64,000 nucleotides of DNA from Irregularibacter muris. GTDB lineage: Bacteria; Bacillota; Clostridia; Eubacteriales; Garciellaceae. A program made the translations under genes and the position numbers. Location of the stretch: the NCBI RefSeq assembly GCF_024622505.1, contig NZ_JANKAS010000002.1, positions 339,481-403,480 on the forward strand, read 5' to 3'. Numbering within the stretch: the first letter of the stretch is position 1; each line of letters opens with the position of its first letter. This document shows, piece by piece, positions 47,408 through 59,838 of the stretch. The notes beneath the pieces were generated by a model. The model saw only the letters and a program-made list of their open reading frames with translations, was not told the DNA's origin and did not search any database.

Positions 47408-47917
47408 AAATTTGATGAGAGACTCTACATTATATCCTTTCAAAGTATCTCTACCTTTTAAATAGGTAAGTTCTATTAAGAAAAATATACCTACTACCTC
47501 GCCACCAAGTTTTTCAACCAATTTTGCTGTAGACAAAAGTGTTCCTCCTGTAGCCAGTAAATCATCTATGATGACTACTCTTTGGCCCGGTTTTATGGCA
47601 TCTTTATGCATTTCCAATGAATCTTTCCCGTATTCAAGAGAATATTCCTGACGAATAACCTCTGCTGGTAATTTACCTGGCTTCCGCACCGGCACAAAGC
47701 CTACGTTCATTGCATAGGACAGAGGAGTCCCAAAAATAAATCCTCTAGCCTCTGGGCCTACTACTACATCAGCATTCAAGCTTTCCGCTAATTCTTTCAT
47801 CTTATCTATGGTATATTTAAATGCATTTTTATCTTGTAATAATGGAGTAATATCTTTAAATCTTACTCCCTTTTCAGGAAAATCTGGTATGACTCTAATT
47901 TTTTCTTTTAAATCCAA
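47405..47917 (-). CDS. apt: adenine phosphoribosyltransferase
   Basis: 170 residues. PRPP-binding [24 protein letters not shown] and PVRKPGKLP are diagnostic. Salvages adenine to AMP. Order secF-apt-rel matches other Firmicutes. Confidence 0.97.
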   Translation of the reverse strand: MDLKEKIRVIPDFPEKGVRFKDITPLLQDKNAFKYTIDKMKELAESLNADVVVGPEARGFIFGTPLSYAMNVGFVPVRKPGKLPAEVIRQEYSLEYGKDSLEMHKDAIKPGQRVVIIDDLLATGGTLLSTAKLVEKLGGEVVGIFFLIELTYLKGRDTLKGYNVESLIKF

Positions 47918-48041
47918 GGTTACCCCTCCTAGTTTTATTCCTTAATGGTTATCTTATAGGATATTTTTCCAATAAGTAAATTGTATTTCAATTTAAAATA
48001 TTCACTGAAGTTTTTCGCTGGATTGGTGCAAATATCCTTCT

Positions 48042-48917
48042 TTAAACAATTTTAGGATTTTTTTCTCCCCTTGTTTTTATGACATACCAAATTGGCGATG
48101 CAATAAAGATTGATGAAAATGTTCCAGCCATAAATCCAACAATTATTGGTAGAGCAAAGCTTCTAATGGCTTCTACTCCAAATATATATAGTGCAGTAAT
48201 TGTAATTAAAGTTGTTAAAGATGTATTAATAGAACGTGATAGGGTTTGCGAAATACTTGTATTAATTAACTTAGTATAGTCATTTCTTTTAATTACCCTT
48301 CTATTTTCCCGAATCCGGTCAAAAATAACTATAGTATCATTTATTGAATAGCCTAAAACTGTCAAAATAGCCGCTATAAAAGGGGTATTCACTTGAATCC
48401 TCATCAATGAATAAAAGGCCAGAACAATTAATGCGTCATGAATTAAGGCTATAATTGCCGCTAGGGCAAAGGAAAGTTCAAATCTCAGGGTGATATAAAT
48501 CAGCATTCCCACAACAGCAATAGCCAAAGCCACAAGGACTTGGTTTGTCAATTCTTTTCCAATTACAGGATCTACCTTATCTACGGAAAGGATGTCTTTT
48601 TCTTGGATATTGTATTTACTTTGAAAGGATTTTAAAATTTCCTGCCGTTGTTCATCGGATATATTGACCTTGGTTTGAATAACGACTTGCTGTCTGTCCT
48701 CTCCAGCAAAAGTTATATCTGCACCGGGATCAAAGGTTTTTGAAATTTCTTCTATATCAGATACTTCAAAGGTCTGATGCAAATCTATAGTAATAATTGT
48801 TCCTCCAGCAAAGTCAATTCCTAGGTTTAGACCGTTCATCAAAAAGAAGACCAAACCCAGTATGATAATTACTGAAGATATTCCAAACCATATTTTTCTG
48901 TATTCAACAATTTTCAT
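48042..48917 (-). CDS. secF: protein translocase subunit SecF
   Basis: 291 residues, six membrane spans with the periplasmic domain after the first. Motifs GLNLGIDFAGGTIITI near 30 and TVLGYSINDTIVIFDRIREN. Works with SecD to complete protein export. Separate from secD, unlike the fused Bacillus protein. Confidence 0.97.
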   Translation of the reverse strand: MKIVEYRKIWFGISSVIIILGLVFFLMNGLNLGIDFAGGTIITIDLHQTFEVSDIEEISKTFDPGADITFAGEDRQQVVIQTKVNISDEQRQEILKSFQSKYNIQEKDILSVDKVDPVIGKELTNQVLVALAIAVVGMLIYITLRFELSFALAAIIALIHDALIVLAFYSLMRIQVNTPFIAAILTVLGYSINDTIVIFDRIRENRRVIKRNDYTKLINTSISQTLSRSINTSLTTLITITALYIFGVEAIRSFALPIIVGFMAGTFSSIFIASPIWYVIKTRGEKNPKIV

Positions 48918-48929
48918 CCATTTCCCCCC

Positions 48930-50177
48930 CTATGCTCCATATAATTTTGTGCTGGTAAATAGATTCATTTTTACAACTAGGCGCATTAAATATTTTGTTA
49001 TAAACAAGGCTGTAATCATACTAATGACTATACCGATCATTAATGTAACTGCAAATCCCTTTATCGGTCCTGTGCCAAAGAAGAATAGCACTATCCCAGC
49101 AATCATCGTGGTAATATTTCCATCCAATATACTAGATAAAGCATTTGAAAATCCTGAGTCAATGGAAGAACGAATGGTTTTGCCTAATTTTAACTCTTCT
49201 TTAATTCTCTCAAAAATAATGACATTGGCATCTACCGCCATTCCAATAGAAAGAATAAGACCAGCTATACCCGGTAAAGTTAGAGTGGTGTTTATGGTAA
49301 CCAAGGTACCAAAAAATAAAATCATATATGCAACTAAAGCTATACTGGCAATAACACCTGGTAGTCTATAATAAATAATCATAAATAAAAATACTAATAG
49401 AATACCAATAGAGGCAGCTTTTATACTCCTGGATAATGTATCCTGTCCAAGAGTAGGTCCTACTGAACGTATTTCCACGGGTTCTAAGTTTACAGGTAAA
49501 GCTCCTGCTCTAATTAAGGTTGCCAAATTCCCTGCTTCCTCTAAGCTTTGTTGTCCTGTGATAACAGCTTCTCCCGTTGCAATAGCATTTTGTACATGGG
49601 GAGCTGATATAACTTGTCCATCTAAAACAATAGATATTGGTTGGTTAATAAACTTTTCCGTAGCTTCTGCAAAGGCTTTTGTGCCCTCGCTATTAAATTT
49701 CAAAGTTACCACAGGTTGCTCTGCTCCTGTTTCATTACTTTGATAGACTCCCTTTGAATCTACTACCTGTCCACCTGTTAATATCACCTTTTCATCAGGA
49801 CCAATAAATTCTAATCGTGCTGTTTTTCCAATAATCTCTAAGGCCTTTTCCTGATCTTGGATATCTGGAATAGAAACTCTAATTCGCTTTGTCCCTTGTT
49901 TGGCAACACTAGCCTCAGCTACACCTAGAGCATCTACTCTTTGGCGGATGGTAGCTATAGCTCTAGCCATTTTTTCATCATTTACTGGATCATTAGGAGT
50001 ATCTTTCGCCTCCAAGACTACATAAGTTCCACCTCTTAAATCCAGCCCATAATTAATTCCTTCTTTAATAGGTACAACATCATAGTTTCCCAATGATAAT
50101 CCATTAATTTCAACGAAAACTCCCATACCAATTATTGCTAAAATAAGTATAAATATTATGGTATATTTTGCATTCAT
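48930..50177 (-). CDS. secD: protein translocase subunit SecD
   Basis: 415 residues, six spans. GLDLRGGTYVVLEA near 45, a shortened extracytoplasmic P1 region, then LPGIAGLILSIGMAVDANVIIFERIKEEL. Twelve bases before secF, behind an excellent promoter. Confidence 0.97.
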   Translation of the reverse strand: MNAKYTIIFILILAIIGMGVFVEINGLSLGNYDVVPIKEGINYGLDLRGGTYVVLEAKDTPNDPVNDEKMARAIATIRQRVDALGVAEASVAKQGTKRIRVSIPDIQDQEKALEIIGKTARLEFIGPDEKVILTGGQVVDSKGVYQSNETGAEQPVVTLKFNSEGTKAFAEATEKFINQPISIVLDGQVISAPHVQNAIATGEAVITGQQSLEEAGNLATLIRAGALPVNLEPVEIRSVGPTLGQDTLSRSIKAASIGILLVFLFMIIYYRLPGVIASIALVAYMILFFGTLVTINTTLTLPGIAGLILSIGMAVDANVIIFERIKEELKLGKTIRSSIDSGFSNALSSILDGNITTMIAGIVLFFFGTGPIKGFAVTLMIGIVISMITALFITKYLMRLVVKMNLFTSTKLYGA

Positions 50178-50208
50178 TAACTTACCCCCTTAAAATTCAA
50201 GTAAAATA

Positions 50209-50237
50209 ATTATATATCTTTTGCAAAACTCCGTCAA
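50209..50237 (-). promoter_or_regulatory. sigma-A promoter of secDF
   Basis: TTGACG (50232-50237) and TATAAT (50209-50214) with a 17-base spacer, 31 bases upstream of secD and just past the stop of the carbonic-anhydrase-like gene. Confidence 0.85.
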
Positions 50238-50246
50238 TCAAGGACC

Positions 50247-50762
50247 TTATATTGTCTTTTGTTTTTTGTGTTCCTTAGCTAATTCTACATAGAGTAAGGT
50301 GTTTTTTTTCATTCCCTCTAAATCTGTATTGGTCACTTGTCTCATCACTTGCCCTGGATTGCCCATAACTAGAGAGTTTTCGGGAATAATTCTTCCAGGA
50401 GGAATAACCGTCCCTGCAGCGATTAGAGAATTTCTACCGATATGGACGCCATTCATAATGACAGCCCCCATACCAATTAAGGAATTTTCCTCAACTGTAC
50501 AACCATGTATAATAGCATTATGCCCAATTGTTACATTTTTTTGTATTATTGTGGGCTGTCCAATATCGCAATGTATGATGGTTCCATCTTGAACATTACT
50601 ATTCTCTCCTATTACAATTTGATCAATATCCCCTCTTAATACCGCATTATACCAAATATTCGAGTTTTCCTTTAATATAACATTGCCTATTAATTTTACT
50701 CCCTCTGCGATAAAGCAGCTTTCATGAATTTGAGGTTGGCAATTCCTATATTTTAATTCCAT
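50247..50762 (-). CDS. gamma-carbonic anhydrase-like hexapeptide-repeat protein
   Basis: 171 residues of left-handed beta-helix: hexapeptide turns from about 15 to 145, NIWYNAVLRGDIDQIVIGE, and metal-ligand-type histidines in IIHCDIG, TIGHNAIIHGC. Members of the YrdA/PaaY type may have carbonic anhydrase activity, not provable here. ATG after GGAGGAG. Confidence 0.9.
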   Translation of the reverse strand: MELKYRNCQPQIHESCFIAEGVKLIGNVILKENSNIWYNAVLRGDIDQIVIGENSNVQDGTIIHCDIGQPTIIQKNVTIGHNAIIHGCTVEENSLIGMGAVIMNGVHIGRNSLIAAGTVIPPGRIIPENSLVMGNPGQVMRQVTNTDLEGMKKNTLLYVELAKEHKKQKTI

Positions 50763-50876
50763 TTAATTTTCTCCTCCTTTAATCAATATGATTGGATGAT
50801 CAACAACTTATATCTATTAAGATGATTTCATCTATTGATGATAGAAATATGGAGTTTTTAGCATTATAGTTATTCT

Positions 50877-50922
50877 ACCAAAAAATAGCAGTAAATATTA
50901 GGAAATCCTAATATTACTGCTT
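50877..50922 (-). terminator. terminator of the candidate small RNA unit
   Basis: AGCAGTAATATTAGGA pairs with TCCTAATATTTACTGCT (one bulge) and is followed on the minus strand by TATTTTTTGG. Confidence 0.8.
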
Positions 50923-51101
50923 TTTAATATGATAGATATAAATCTATATATTTTCACACTCTTGAATTTTTAGTCATTCATAAAGTTTTAGAATTTTCAG
51001 ATTCACCTTTTAAAACTGTGTTTATAGAATTTTTATCATGAATGATTTAACTCCTCTTCATGTCTTTTCTTCTTAATGATTATAAGTTTGATTTCATTAT
51101 A
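50877..51101 (-). ncRNA. candidate small RNA unit between the carbonic-anhydrase-like and TIGR04086 genes
   Basis: A 386-base gap without a convincing gene (50763-51148). On the minus strand it has an extended -10, TGT-TATAAT (51096-51104), with a TTTAAC/TTAACA-like -35; then a GAGGAG ribosome-like box (51051-51056). Nested complementary segments follow: 51038-51045 with 50974-50981 (8 bp), 51011-51017 with 50984-50990 (7 bp), and 51001-51004 with 50991-50994. It ends at a strong hairpin with T-tail at 50887-50922. Only tiny frames are present (up to about 20 codons, from a non-standard ATT). The stems suggest RNA function. Confidence 0.45.
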
Positions 51102-51148
51102 ACATACATAGAAACATGTTAAAAGCTGTATTAGAAATGCATTCTATT

Positions 51149-51556
51149 TTATTTCAAATTTATACCTAACGCACCTCCAACAGCACCAGCTATAATTCCT
51201 ATAAAAAACCTGGAAATGAGTATCTGATTTACTGCAAATTGACCGCCATTAAATAGTCCCAATAAAGTAAGTATAATTATATAGACGCATCCTGTTATTG
51301 CTCCATACATCCATCCGTTCCTATGAGCCCTTCGTGCCACATAGCCTCCGGCTAATACAACACTTATGATCATTACAATATAGGAAGTGGGCTTAATAAT
51401 ATTTTCTGTAATGTTAGATAATGACAATATCAGTGCTAAAACTAGAAAGCATATAAGTGAAAATACAAATGCGATTATCGTCCCCTTTAATATTAATCCT
51501 ACACTCAGCTTCCCCCCAGTATTTACACCTTTTGAAGTCGTCAACTTCTTTCTCAA
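51149..51556 (-). CDS. TIGR04086 family membrane protein
   Basis: About 135 residues with four membrane spans from residue 20 on; VLAGGYVARRAHRNGWMYGA is the family signature. A GTG three codons earlier abuts the GGAG box, so TTG 51554-51556, seven bases after GGAGGT, is preferred. Found next to yajC in many Clostridia. Function unknown. No six-cysteine SCIFF peptide gene was seen nearby. Confidence 0.85.
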   Translation of the reverse strand: MRKKLTTSKGVNTGGKLSVGLILKGTIIAFVFSLICFLVLALILSLSNITENIIKPTSYIVMIISVVLAGGYVARRAHRNGWMYGAITGCVYIIILTLLGLFNGGQFAVNQILISRFFIGIIAGAVGGALGINLK

Positions 51557-51639
51557 TACCTTCACCTCCGCATTCTCCTTTTATAGAATATTTATTCTAA
51601 TAAAATGGTTTTATTACATCTTTAGCAAATGAGGAGGTT

Positions 51640-51689
51640 ATAAATATAAAAAACTATTGTTTATCCATATTTATAAACAATAGTTTTTT
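51640..51689 (-). terminator. yajC terminator
   Basis: A 16-bp perfect stem (AAAAAACTATTGTTTA with its complement) around a ten-base loop directly after the yajC stop. Confidence 0.85.
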
Positions 51690-51692
51690 ATA

Positions 51693-51962
51693 TTATGCTT
51701 CTTCAATTACTTCGGCGACCGCCCATCGTCCTATTTTTATTTTTACCTTATCACCACCTACTTCTAGAGTGATGATTTCGTCATGTAAATTTAATATTTT
51801 CCCGTATATACCTCCGATAGTGATTACTTGGTTTCCTGTTTTTAAGTTTGCCCTCATCTCTTTGATTTGTTTATCCTTCTTTTGTTGTGGTCTAAGAATA
51901 AGAAGATACAAGACTGCAAACATAAGTACTAACATTATTAATGGCTGATATTGTTGCGGCAT
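51693..51962 (-). CDS. yajC: preprotein translocase subunit YajC
   Basis: 89 residues: one membrane span (about 6-22) then LRPQQKKDKQIKEMRANLK and GDKVKI, typical of YajC, an accessory of SecDF. ATG follows AGGAGG-like sequence. Confidence 0.95.
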   Translation of the reverse strand: MPQQYQPLIMLVLMFAVLYLLILRPQQKKDKQIKEMRANLKTGNQVITIGGIYGKILNLHDEIITLEVGGDKVKIKIGRWAVAEVIEEA

Positions 51963-52068
51963 TTTTATTTTCCTCCTTTTTTGTTCTATATAATATTTTA
52001 ATGGTCATTCTTTGTTAATTTCAACATTAAAGTGTAAATTCCTCTTTAATCTTTAAAATATGTTAAAT

Positions 52069-54224
<2,156 letters not shown>

Positions 54225-54423
54225 GAATAAATTACTCCTCTTTATAGTCATCTAATTTTAGCATATTTTTTATCCTTGCAGCCCATTTTAAAGAATGGGT
54301 AAAATGATCTTTAATAACCCTTTAGTAATAGCAAAGTGGTTAATGCAAAATCATAATCCCTATTCCCGTGATTATTTTACTTATGTTCTTCATTTGCAGG
54401 ATAAACTACCCTCTTTATGAGCT

Positions 54424-55422
54424 TTATGAGGGCATTTCTCTATTGAAGTGCTGATAGCACCTTTGCGTTACGATTCTACCTCTTGGGGTTCTTTTAATAA
54501 ATCCTTTTTGCAATAGATAAGGCTCATATACATCTTCAATCGTTGTGGCTTCTTCTCCAATAGATGCAGCGAGGGTATCTAACCCTACTGGCCCACCGCT
54601 AAATTTATCTATAATGGTAATGAGCATTTTTCTATCTATTTCATCTAATCCTATGGCATCTACCTCTAATAATTCTAATGCTTCTTTTGCCATATGAAGA
54701 TTAATATCTCCTGTTCCCTTGACTTGGGCATAGTCTCTAACTCTCTTTAAAAGCCTATTGGCAATTCGGGGCGTTCCTCTTGATCTTTTCGCCAATTCTA
54801 CTGCCCCATCCTCATCAATATTGACTTTTAAAATTCGTGCAGATCTTATGAGAATCTCTTTTAACTGGTCAGGGAAGTACAATTCCAAACGGCTAATGAC
54901 ACCAAAACGATCCCTTAAAGGCGCTGTTAATAACCCCGCCCTAGTAGTAGCCCCAATTAAGGTAAAAGGGGGCAAGTCCAATCTAATCGAGCGGGCACTT
55001 GGTCCTTTTCCTATAATAATATCTAATGCATTATCCTCCATAGCAGGATAAAGGATTTCTTCCACATTTCTATTTAATCGATGGATTTCATCAATAAACA
55101 ATACATCGCCCTCACCTAGGTTAGTTAAAATAGCTGCCAAATCTCCAGGTTTTTCTATGGCTGGTCCTGATGTAATCCGAATATTTACACCCAGTTCATA
55201 GGCTATAATATTGGCTAAAGTGGTTTTCCCAAGTCCCGGCGGACCATATAATAATACATGGTCTAAGGACTCCTTCCTTTCCTTAGCCGCTTGGATAAAA
55301 ATCGATAGTTTTTCCTTGGTCTTGGTTTGACCAATATACTCTTGCAAAGATAAGGGTCTTAAATTTTCTTCTATCTCTAATTCTTCTACTATAATATCTG
55401 TACTGATAATCCTTTGTTCCAC
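54424..55422 (-). CDS. ruvB: Holliday junction branch migration helicase RuvB
   Basis: 332 residues; Walker [12 protein letters not shown] near 62, Walker [10 protein letters not shown], arginine finger region [19 protein letters not shown]-terminal winged helix with [13 protein letters not shown]. Works with RuvA, 22 bases upstream. Confidence 0.97.
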   Translation of the reverse strand: MEQRIISTDIIVEELEIEENLRPLSLQEYIGQTKTKEKLSIFIQAAKERKESLDHVLLYGPPGLGKTTLANIIAYELGVNIRITSGPAIEKPGDLAAILTNLGEGDVLFIDEIHRLNRNVEEILYPAMEDNALDIIIGKGPSARSIRLDLPPFTLIGATTRAGLLTAPLRDRFGVISRLELYFPDQLKEILIRSARILKVNIDEDGAVELAKRSRGTPRIANRLLKRVRDYAQVKGTGDINLHMAKEALELLEVDAIGLDEIDRKMLITIIDKFSGGPVGLDTLAASIGEEATTIEDVYEPYLLQKGFIKRTPRGRIVTQRCYQHFNREMPS

Positions 55423-55444
55423 TTAAAATTCCCCTTTTCTATCA

Positions 55445-56044
55445 TTACGTTCTAGATGCAAAGCATTTTAACGTTTCTTTTATGAGAACTTCAATACTCA
55501 TCCCTTCTCTATATACATCATTGATGATTCTAAAGATCTGGGAAGATTGATAGCCTAGCGCTGACAAAGCTTCTATAGCTTCTTCTTTTACTTCAGGATT
55601 TTCAGAGGAAGTATTTGTATTTTCAGTTACTTTAATATCTTCCACCTTCAATTTATCCTTTAATTCTAAAATTATTCTTTGGGCTGTTTTCTTCCCTATA
55701 CCTGGTGCCTTGGTAAGAGTTTTTGTGTCCTCACCAACGATAGCCCAGATGATTTCATTGGCATTATATATGGACAATATTCCCATTGCTGCCTTTGGCC
55801 CAACTCCTGAAACTGAATTTAAACTTCTATACATATTCCGCTCATCTTTTGATAAAAATCCATATAGAGAAATGTCATCTTCTCTAACATTCATGTGAAG
55901 ATAGATTTTTATAGTACTTCCTATTGGAGGCAATTCATTTAATAGTAGTTGAGAAGTGTATATTCTATAAGCAATACCCTGAATCTCCACTACAATACCA
56001 TCTGCTAATACTTCTTCTAAATTTCCTTTGATAAACTCAAACAA
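55445..56044 (-). CDS. ruvA: Holliday junction DNA helicase subunit RuvA
   Basis: 199 residues: N-terminal OB domain (MFEFIKGNLEEV), helix-hairpin-helix SVSGVGPKAAMGIL and APGIGKKTAQRIILELKDK, C-terminal RuvB-binding domain. Start TTG 56042-56044 after GGGGGG. Confidence 0.95.
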   Translation of the reverse strand: MFEFIKGNLEEVLADGIVVEIQGIAYRIYTSQLLLNELPPIGSTIKIYLHMNVREDDISLYGFLSKDERNMYRSLNSVSGVGPKAAMGILSIYNANEIIWAIVGEDTKTLTKAPGIGKKTAQRIILELKDKLKVEDIKVTENTNTSSENPEVKEEAIEALSALGYQSSQIFRIINDVYREGMSIEVLIKETLKCFASRT

Positions 56045-56129
56045 TATTTTCCCCCCAGTTAGAACTTCTCTTCAAAAGGCTCCCTGTTACAAAACTATGG
56101 TTTTGAGGGCATCCCTTGTTTCCAAATTC

Positions 56130-56158
56130 ATTATATATAAATTTAAATCAAAATACAA
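56130..56158 (-). promoter_or_regulatory. sigma-A promoter of ruvAB-queA-tgt
   Basis: TTGTAT (56153-56158) and TATAAT (56130-56135), 17-base spacer, about 85 bases upstream of ruvA. Confidence 0.75.
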
Positions 56159-56195
56159 ACAGAGGGGATAATCTTACAGAAAAACTTTGCCTTTT

Positions 56196-56231
56196 TAAAA
56201 CAAAAGGTAGTTCACATAAAATGAACTACCC
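56196..56231 (-). terminator. terminator after the BofC-like gene
   Basis: GGTAGTTCA/TGAACTACC stem overlapping the stop codon, followed on the minus strand by TTTTGTTTTA. Confidence 0.8.
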
Positions 56232-56873
56232 ATCATAATTTTCCAACATACGATGTACTTCTTCTATATCGCCAAAAACAACTCCCTCTTCAAACTTTTT
56301 TTTCTCATTTTCATTCAATATGGAAATGGGTGTAGAGGTAATATGGTCCAATACTTCTTTTCCTTCCTTATCAAAATTAAATACAGCGATGTATTGCTGT
56401 TGATTTTTTTCGGCCATACCTATTTTGTAAAACCTGGGGGAGTAGCTATCAATCTTTGTATGCAATATAACTTCTTCTTCATCAAATTTGGTTATCTCCC
56501 ATTGCTTATAAAGTTGTTCAAATTCATTCTTATTTAATCCTATCATGCTCTCTTCCGGTGTTTTGGTTTCATCGTCTATTTCATTACTTTTGATGTATTC
56601 TCTTTTAAAGGTTAATATAGTATTCTCTTTTATTACCGTTTCCTTGGATGGTAAATCCTTTAAAACTGCATTAGAGGGGTCTTCACCTTCTAAAACAGAA
56701 TTTTCATGAGGATTTTCCTGAAGTTTCATCTGATCATATTCATGTTTTTCCCCTAGCATTTCAGTAAGAAAATAGCCAAAGGTGAATCCCAAAATAGCTA
56801 AAACTGCAAATGCTATGATCATGTTCTTATTATATAATAACTTTTTAAGGTCGGATAATCCTTTTGTAAACAT
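56226..56873 (-). CDS. BofC-like sporulation/forespore protein
   Basis: 215 residues. One N-terminal membrane span (about 18-37) then an extracytoplasmic region; the C-terminal part (NKNEFEQLYKQWEITKFDE, YIAVFNFDKEGK) resembles the BofC C-terminal domain, and the location upstream of ruvA matches bofC in Bacillus. BofC controls the SpoIVB checkpoint in sporulation there. Sequence similarity is modest, so function is tentative. Confidence 0.6.
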   Translation of the reverse strand: MFTKGLSDLKKLLYNKNMIIAFAVLAILGFTFGYFLTEMLGEKHEYDQMKLQENPHENSVLEGEDPSNAVLKDLPSKETVIKENTILTFKREYIKSNEIDDETKTPEESMIGLNKNEFEQLYKQWEITKFDEEEVILHTKIDSYSPRFYKIGMAEKNQQQYIAVFNFDKEGKEVLDHITSTPISILNENEKKKFEEGVVFGDIEEVHRMLENYDG

Positions 56874-56993
56874 TTATATCCCTCCATTTTAATCTATTTA
56901 AGGATATTTTATCCAAACTTTAAAAAGTTTATACTCTTGCCAAAAAACCAAGGAGAATATGGGCCCACAGGTGCAGGATAAACTCTCTTATGA

Positions 56994-57047
56994 TATTAAA
57001 AAATGACACTAAATTTTACTCATCCTTCGGTAAATTTAGTGTCATTT
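56994..57047 (-). terminator. yebC terminator
   Basis: AAATGACACTAAATT.TA pairs with TAAATTTAGTGTCATTT (one bulge), then six T on the minus strand. Confidence 0.85.
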
Positions 57048-57058
57048 TAAATATTTTT

Positions 57059-57796
57059 TTATTCCATATCCTCTGGCATACTCCAGTTATGATACACTTC
57101 TTGAATATCGTCGTGATCGTCAAACATATCCAACATCTTTTGCATTTTTTTAATATCTTCTGGGGTAAGGGATGTTTCAGTAGTTGGGATCATTGCCACT
57201 TCAGCGGATATAAAGGACAAATCTTCTTTTTCTAGGGCTTCACGCACTGTCCCAAATTCATTAGGATCTGTGACGATTTCATAACCTTCTTCCTCAACAA
57301 CAAAATCCTCTGCCCCTGCATCTAGCGCTAGCATCATTAATTCATCTTCATCTATATCATGACTTCTTTCAATCATTAATTGTCCTTTTCTATCAAATAA
57401 GAAGGATACACAGCCACTTGTTCCTAAGTTGCCACCATTTTTATCAAAAATATGTCGAATGTCTCCTGCGGTTCTATTTTTATTATCCGTTAAAGCCTCT
57501 ACAATTACAGCTACGCCACCAGGACCATAACCCTCATATACAATTTCTTCATAGTGACTTCCATCGAGTTCTCCTGCACCTCTTTTGATAGCTCTTTCTA
57601 TATTATCATTGGGCATATTTTGCACTTTTGCTTTTGCAATAATGTCTCTTAGTTTTGCATTATGTTCAGGATCACTACCGCCTTCTTTAGCGGCTACTGC
57701 AAGGGCTTTCCCAAACTTCGTGAAAATTTTCCCTCTTACAGCATCCTGTTTTCCTTTTTTATGTTTAATATTCGCCCACTTTGAATGTCCTGCCAT
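57059..57796 (-). CDS. yebC: YebC/PmpR family protein
   Basis: 245 residues: [14 protein letters not shown] start and [31 protein letters not shown]. Reported roles range from transcription regulation to relief of ribosome stalling at polyproline; not distinguishable here. Single-gene unit. Confidence 0.96.
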   Translation of the reverse strand: MAGHSKWANIKHKKGKQDAVRGKIFTKFGKALAVAAKEGGSDPEHNAKLRDIIAKAKVQNMPNDNIERAIKRGAGELDGSHYEEIVYEGYGPGGVAVIVEALTDNKNRTAGDIRHIFDKNGGNLGTSGCVSFLFDRKGQLMIERSHDIDEDELMMLALDAGAEDFVVEEEGYEIVTDPNEFGTVREALEKEDLSFISAEVAMIPTTETSLTPEDIKKMQKMLDMFDDHDDIQEVYHNWSMPEDME

Positions 57797-57906
57797 TACT
57801 CATTTCCCCCTCATTATTTCTACTATTGATGATACAAACATAAATATTTTAGCACAATCATCTTTTTTCTGCAATCTTTGGCTAGTACATAAAGTAATGT
57901 TATAAA

Positions 57907-58665
57907 TTAATCAAACTTGGGAGGGACAGGTGGAACCTTTCTTTTATGCTCTGTTGCATTATGCAATCTCATAATAATTTCTTGGTCTCTTTTCGGTATA
58001 GCTTTCCCTTCGAGAAAATCATCTACCTTATTATAGGTAGTACCTATTTCTTCTTCATCTGTTTGTCCTTCCCACAGTCCAGCGGATGGAGCCTTTTCCA
58101 CAATTGCCTTGGGTACACCCAATTCTAAAGCCCACTGGCCTACTTCCCTTTTAGATAGGTTAGCTATAGGGGATATATCTACACCGCCATCTCCGTACTT
58201 TGTAAAGTAACCTATATAGGTTTCAGCAGCATTATCCGTGCCCACCACAAGATAATTATTAGCATTTGCAATAGAATAAATAGTACTCATACGCAACCTA
58301 GCTCTGAGATTAGCATCAGATAATCTCAGATTTCCATTTTCAGGGTATAAGCCCTTTGTCTTTAATTCTGAGATGACTTGATGCATAATGTTGTTGTGTA
58401 CCTCTGTCAGATTCACCTCCACATGGTCCATATTACAAGATTTTACTACCTTCAGCGCATCTTCTCTATCCAATGGACTGCTTTTGCAGGGTAAAATTAC
58501 TCCTAAGGAATGATTGGGAAAGGCCTTCTTAGCCAAAAATGCCACTAAGGCAGAGTCAATTCCACCACTTATTCCTACCACCAAACCTTGTGTGTTGGAT
58601 TGTCTTACCTGTTCCCTTAGCCAATCAACTATTTTTTCGGCCTTAGATAATATTTCTCTATTCAT
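57907..58665 (-). CDS. nadE: NH3-dependent NAD+ synthetase
   Basis: 252 residues from ATG 58663-58665 (AGAGGTGGG upstream). PP-loop GISGGIDSALVAFLA near 32; no glutaminase domain, so ammonia is the nitrogen source. AGLWEGQTDEEEIGTTY completes the signature. Final step of NAD synthesis. Confidence 0.96.
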   Translation of the reverse strand: MNREILSKAEKIVDWLREQVRQSNTQGLVVGISGGIDSALVAFLAKKAFPNHSLGVILPCKSSPLDREDALKVVKSCNMDHVEVNLTEVHNNIMHQVISELKTKGLYPENGNLRLSDANLRARLRMSTIYSIANANNYLVVGTDNAAETYIGYFTKYGDGGVDISPIANLSKREVGQWALELGVPKAIVEKAPSAGLWEGQTDEEEIGTTYNKVDDFLEGKAIPKRDQEIIMRLHNATEHKRKVPPVPPKFD

Positions 58666-58733
58666 AATTCCCACCTCTTTTTATCTTTATCCTTTTATTA
58701 TACTTTATATAAAGAATTATTTCTAGCAATGCA

Positions 58734-58770
58734 AATACCCCTATACAGATATTCTCTGTATAGGGGTATT
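58734..58770 (-). terminator. cysK terminator
   Basis: A 15-bp perfect stem (AATACCCCTATACAG with its complement) ten bases after the stop codon; T-tail short. Confidence 0.7.
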
Positions 58771-58774
58771 CTTT

Positions 58775-59698
58775 TTATTCCTCTCTAAATAAAGATGTAC
58801 TTAAATATCTTTCTCCAGTATCTGGTGCTATCACTACTACTCTTTTCCCTTTGCCTAATTCTTTCGCCACTTGGATAGCTGCATAGACGGCTGCACCTGA
58901 AGAAATACCTACTAATATCCCTTCCTGTTTTGCCAATAATCTAGCGGTTTCCATAGCATTTTCATCTTTAACTTTTATAATATCATCATAAATATTTGTG
59001 TCTAAAACTTCTGGAACAAATCCTGCACCAATTCCTTGGATCTTATGAGGACTAGGTAATTCACCTGATAAGACCGCTGAGCTTTGTGGCTCTACTGCTG
59101 AAATTCTTATATCCTTTAGGGTTTTTTTAAGCACCTTTCCTACCCCTGTAAGAGTACCACCTGTACCTACACCGGCAACAAAAGCATCTAGATGATTATC
59201 CATTTGACTTAATATTTCCCTTGCTGTTGTTTTCTCATGAATTTCAGGGTTGTGGGGATTATTAAATTGTTGAGGCATAAAATAGTCAGAATTTTCCTCT
59301 ACCAGTTGGGTGGCTTTTGCAATAGCGCCCTTCATTCCCTTTTCTCCAGGAGTTAGAATTAGTTTTGCTCCATAGGCTTGCAATAAATTTCTTCGTTCCA
59401 AACTCATGGTGTCCGGCATAACCATAACGACTTTATATCCCTTGGATGCGCCTACCATTGCTAAACCTATACCTGTATTCCCACTAGTTGGTTCAACAAT
59501 GGTGCCTTCTGGCTTTAATTTTCCTTCTTTTTCAGCGACCTCAATCATGTTTAAGGCAATTCTGTCCTTTACACTACTGCCTGGATTGAACCCCTCTAAT
59601 TTCATATATACTTCAGCACTATCTTTTCCTACCATGTTATTAAGTTTCACTATAGGTGTTTCACCAATAAGTTCATAGATTTTATTTACAACTTTCAT
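58775..59698 (-). CDS. cysK: cysteine synthase A (O-acetylserine sulfhydrylase)
   Basis: 307 residues; PLP lysine K44 in [30 protein letters not shown], and SGAAVYAA. Makes cysteine from O-acetylserine and sulfide. It is monocistronic. Divergent neighbour is a TSUP-family pair that could carry sulfur compounds, which is speculation. Confidence 0.96.
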   Translation of the reverse strand: MKVVNKIYELIGETPIVKLNNMVGKDSAEVYMKLEGFNPGSSVKDRIALNMIEVAEKEGKLKPEGTIVEPTSGNTGIGLAMVGASKGYKVVMVMPDTMSLERRNLLQAYGAKLILTPGEKGMKGAIAKATQLVEENSDYFMPQQFNNPHNPEIHEKTTAREILSQMDNHLDAFVAGVGTGGTLTGVGKVLKKTLKDIRISAVEPQSSAVLSGELPSPHKIQGIGAGFVPEVLDTNIYDDIIKVKDENAMETARLLAKQEGILVGISSGAAVYAAIQVAKELGKGKRVVVIAPDTGERYLSTSLFREE

Positions 59699-59743
59699 TT
59701 TTACCCTCCATTTCCATGTATTCCTACTTGTTTATATAGGTTT

Positions 59744-59772
59744 AATATATTCCAAAAATCTAATTTTGTCAA
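59744..59772 (-). promoter_or_regulatory. sigma-A promoter of cysK
   Basis: TTGACA (59767-59772) and TATATT (59744-59749), 17-base spacer, about 45 bases upstream of cysK. No riboswitch or T-box was seen in the short leader. Confidence 0.8.
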
Positions 59773-59838
59773 GGTAATGAATAATAAAGTTCATTGAAAC
59801 AAAGCATAATCAAAGAAATATATCAGGTTGGTGATAAA

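Noticed and set aside
54395..56985. Shared 13-base word TGCAGGATAAACT at about 54396 and 56973
   Set aside because: Flanks do not align further and no third copy was seen; treated as coincidence.
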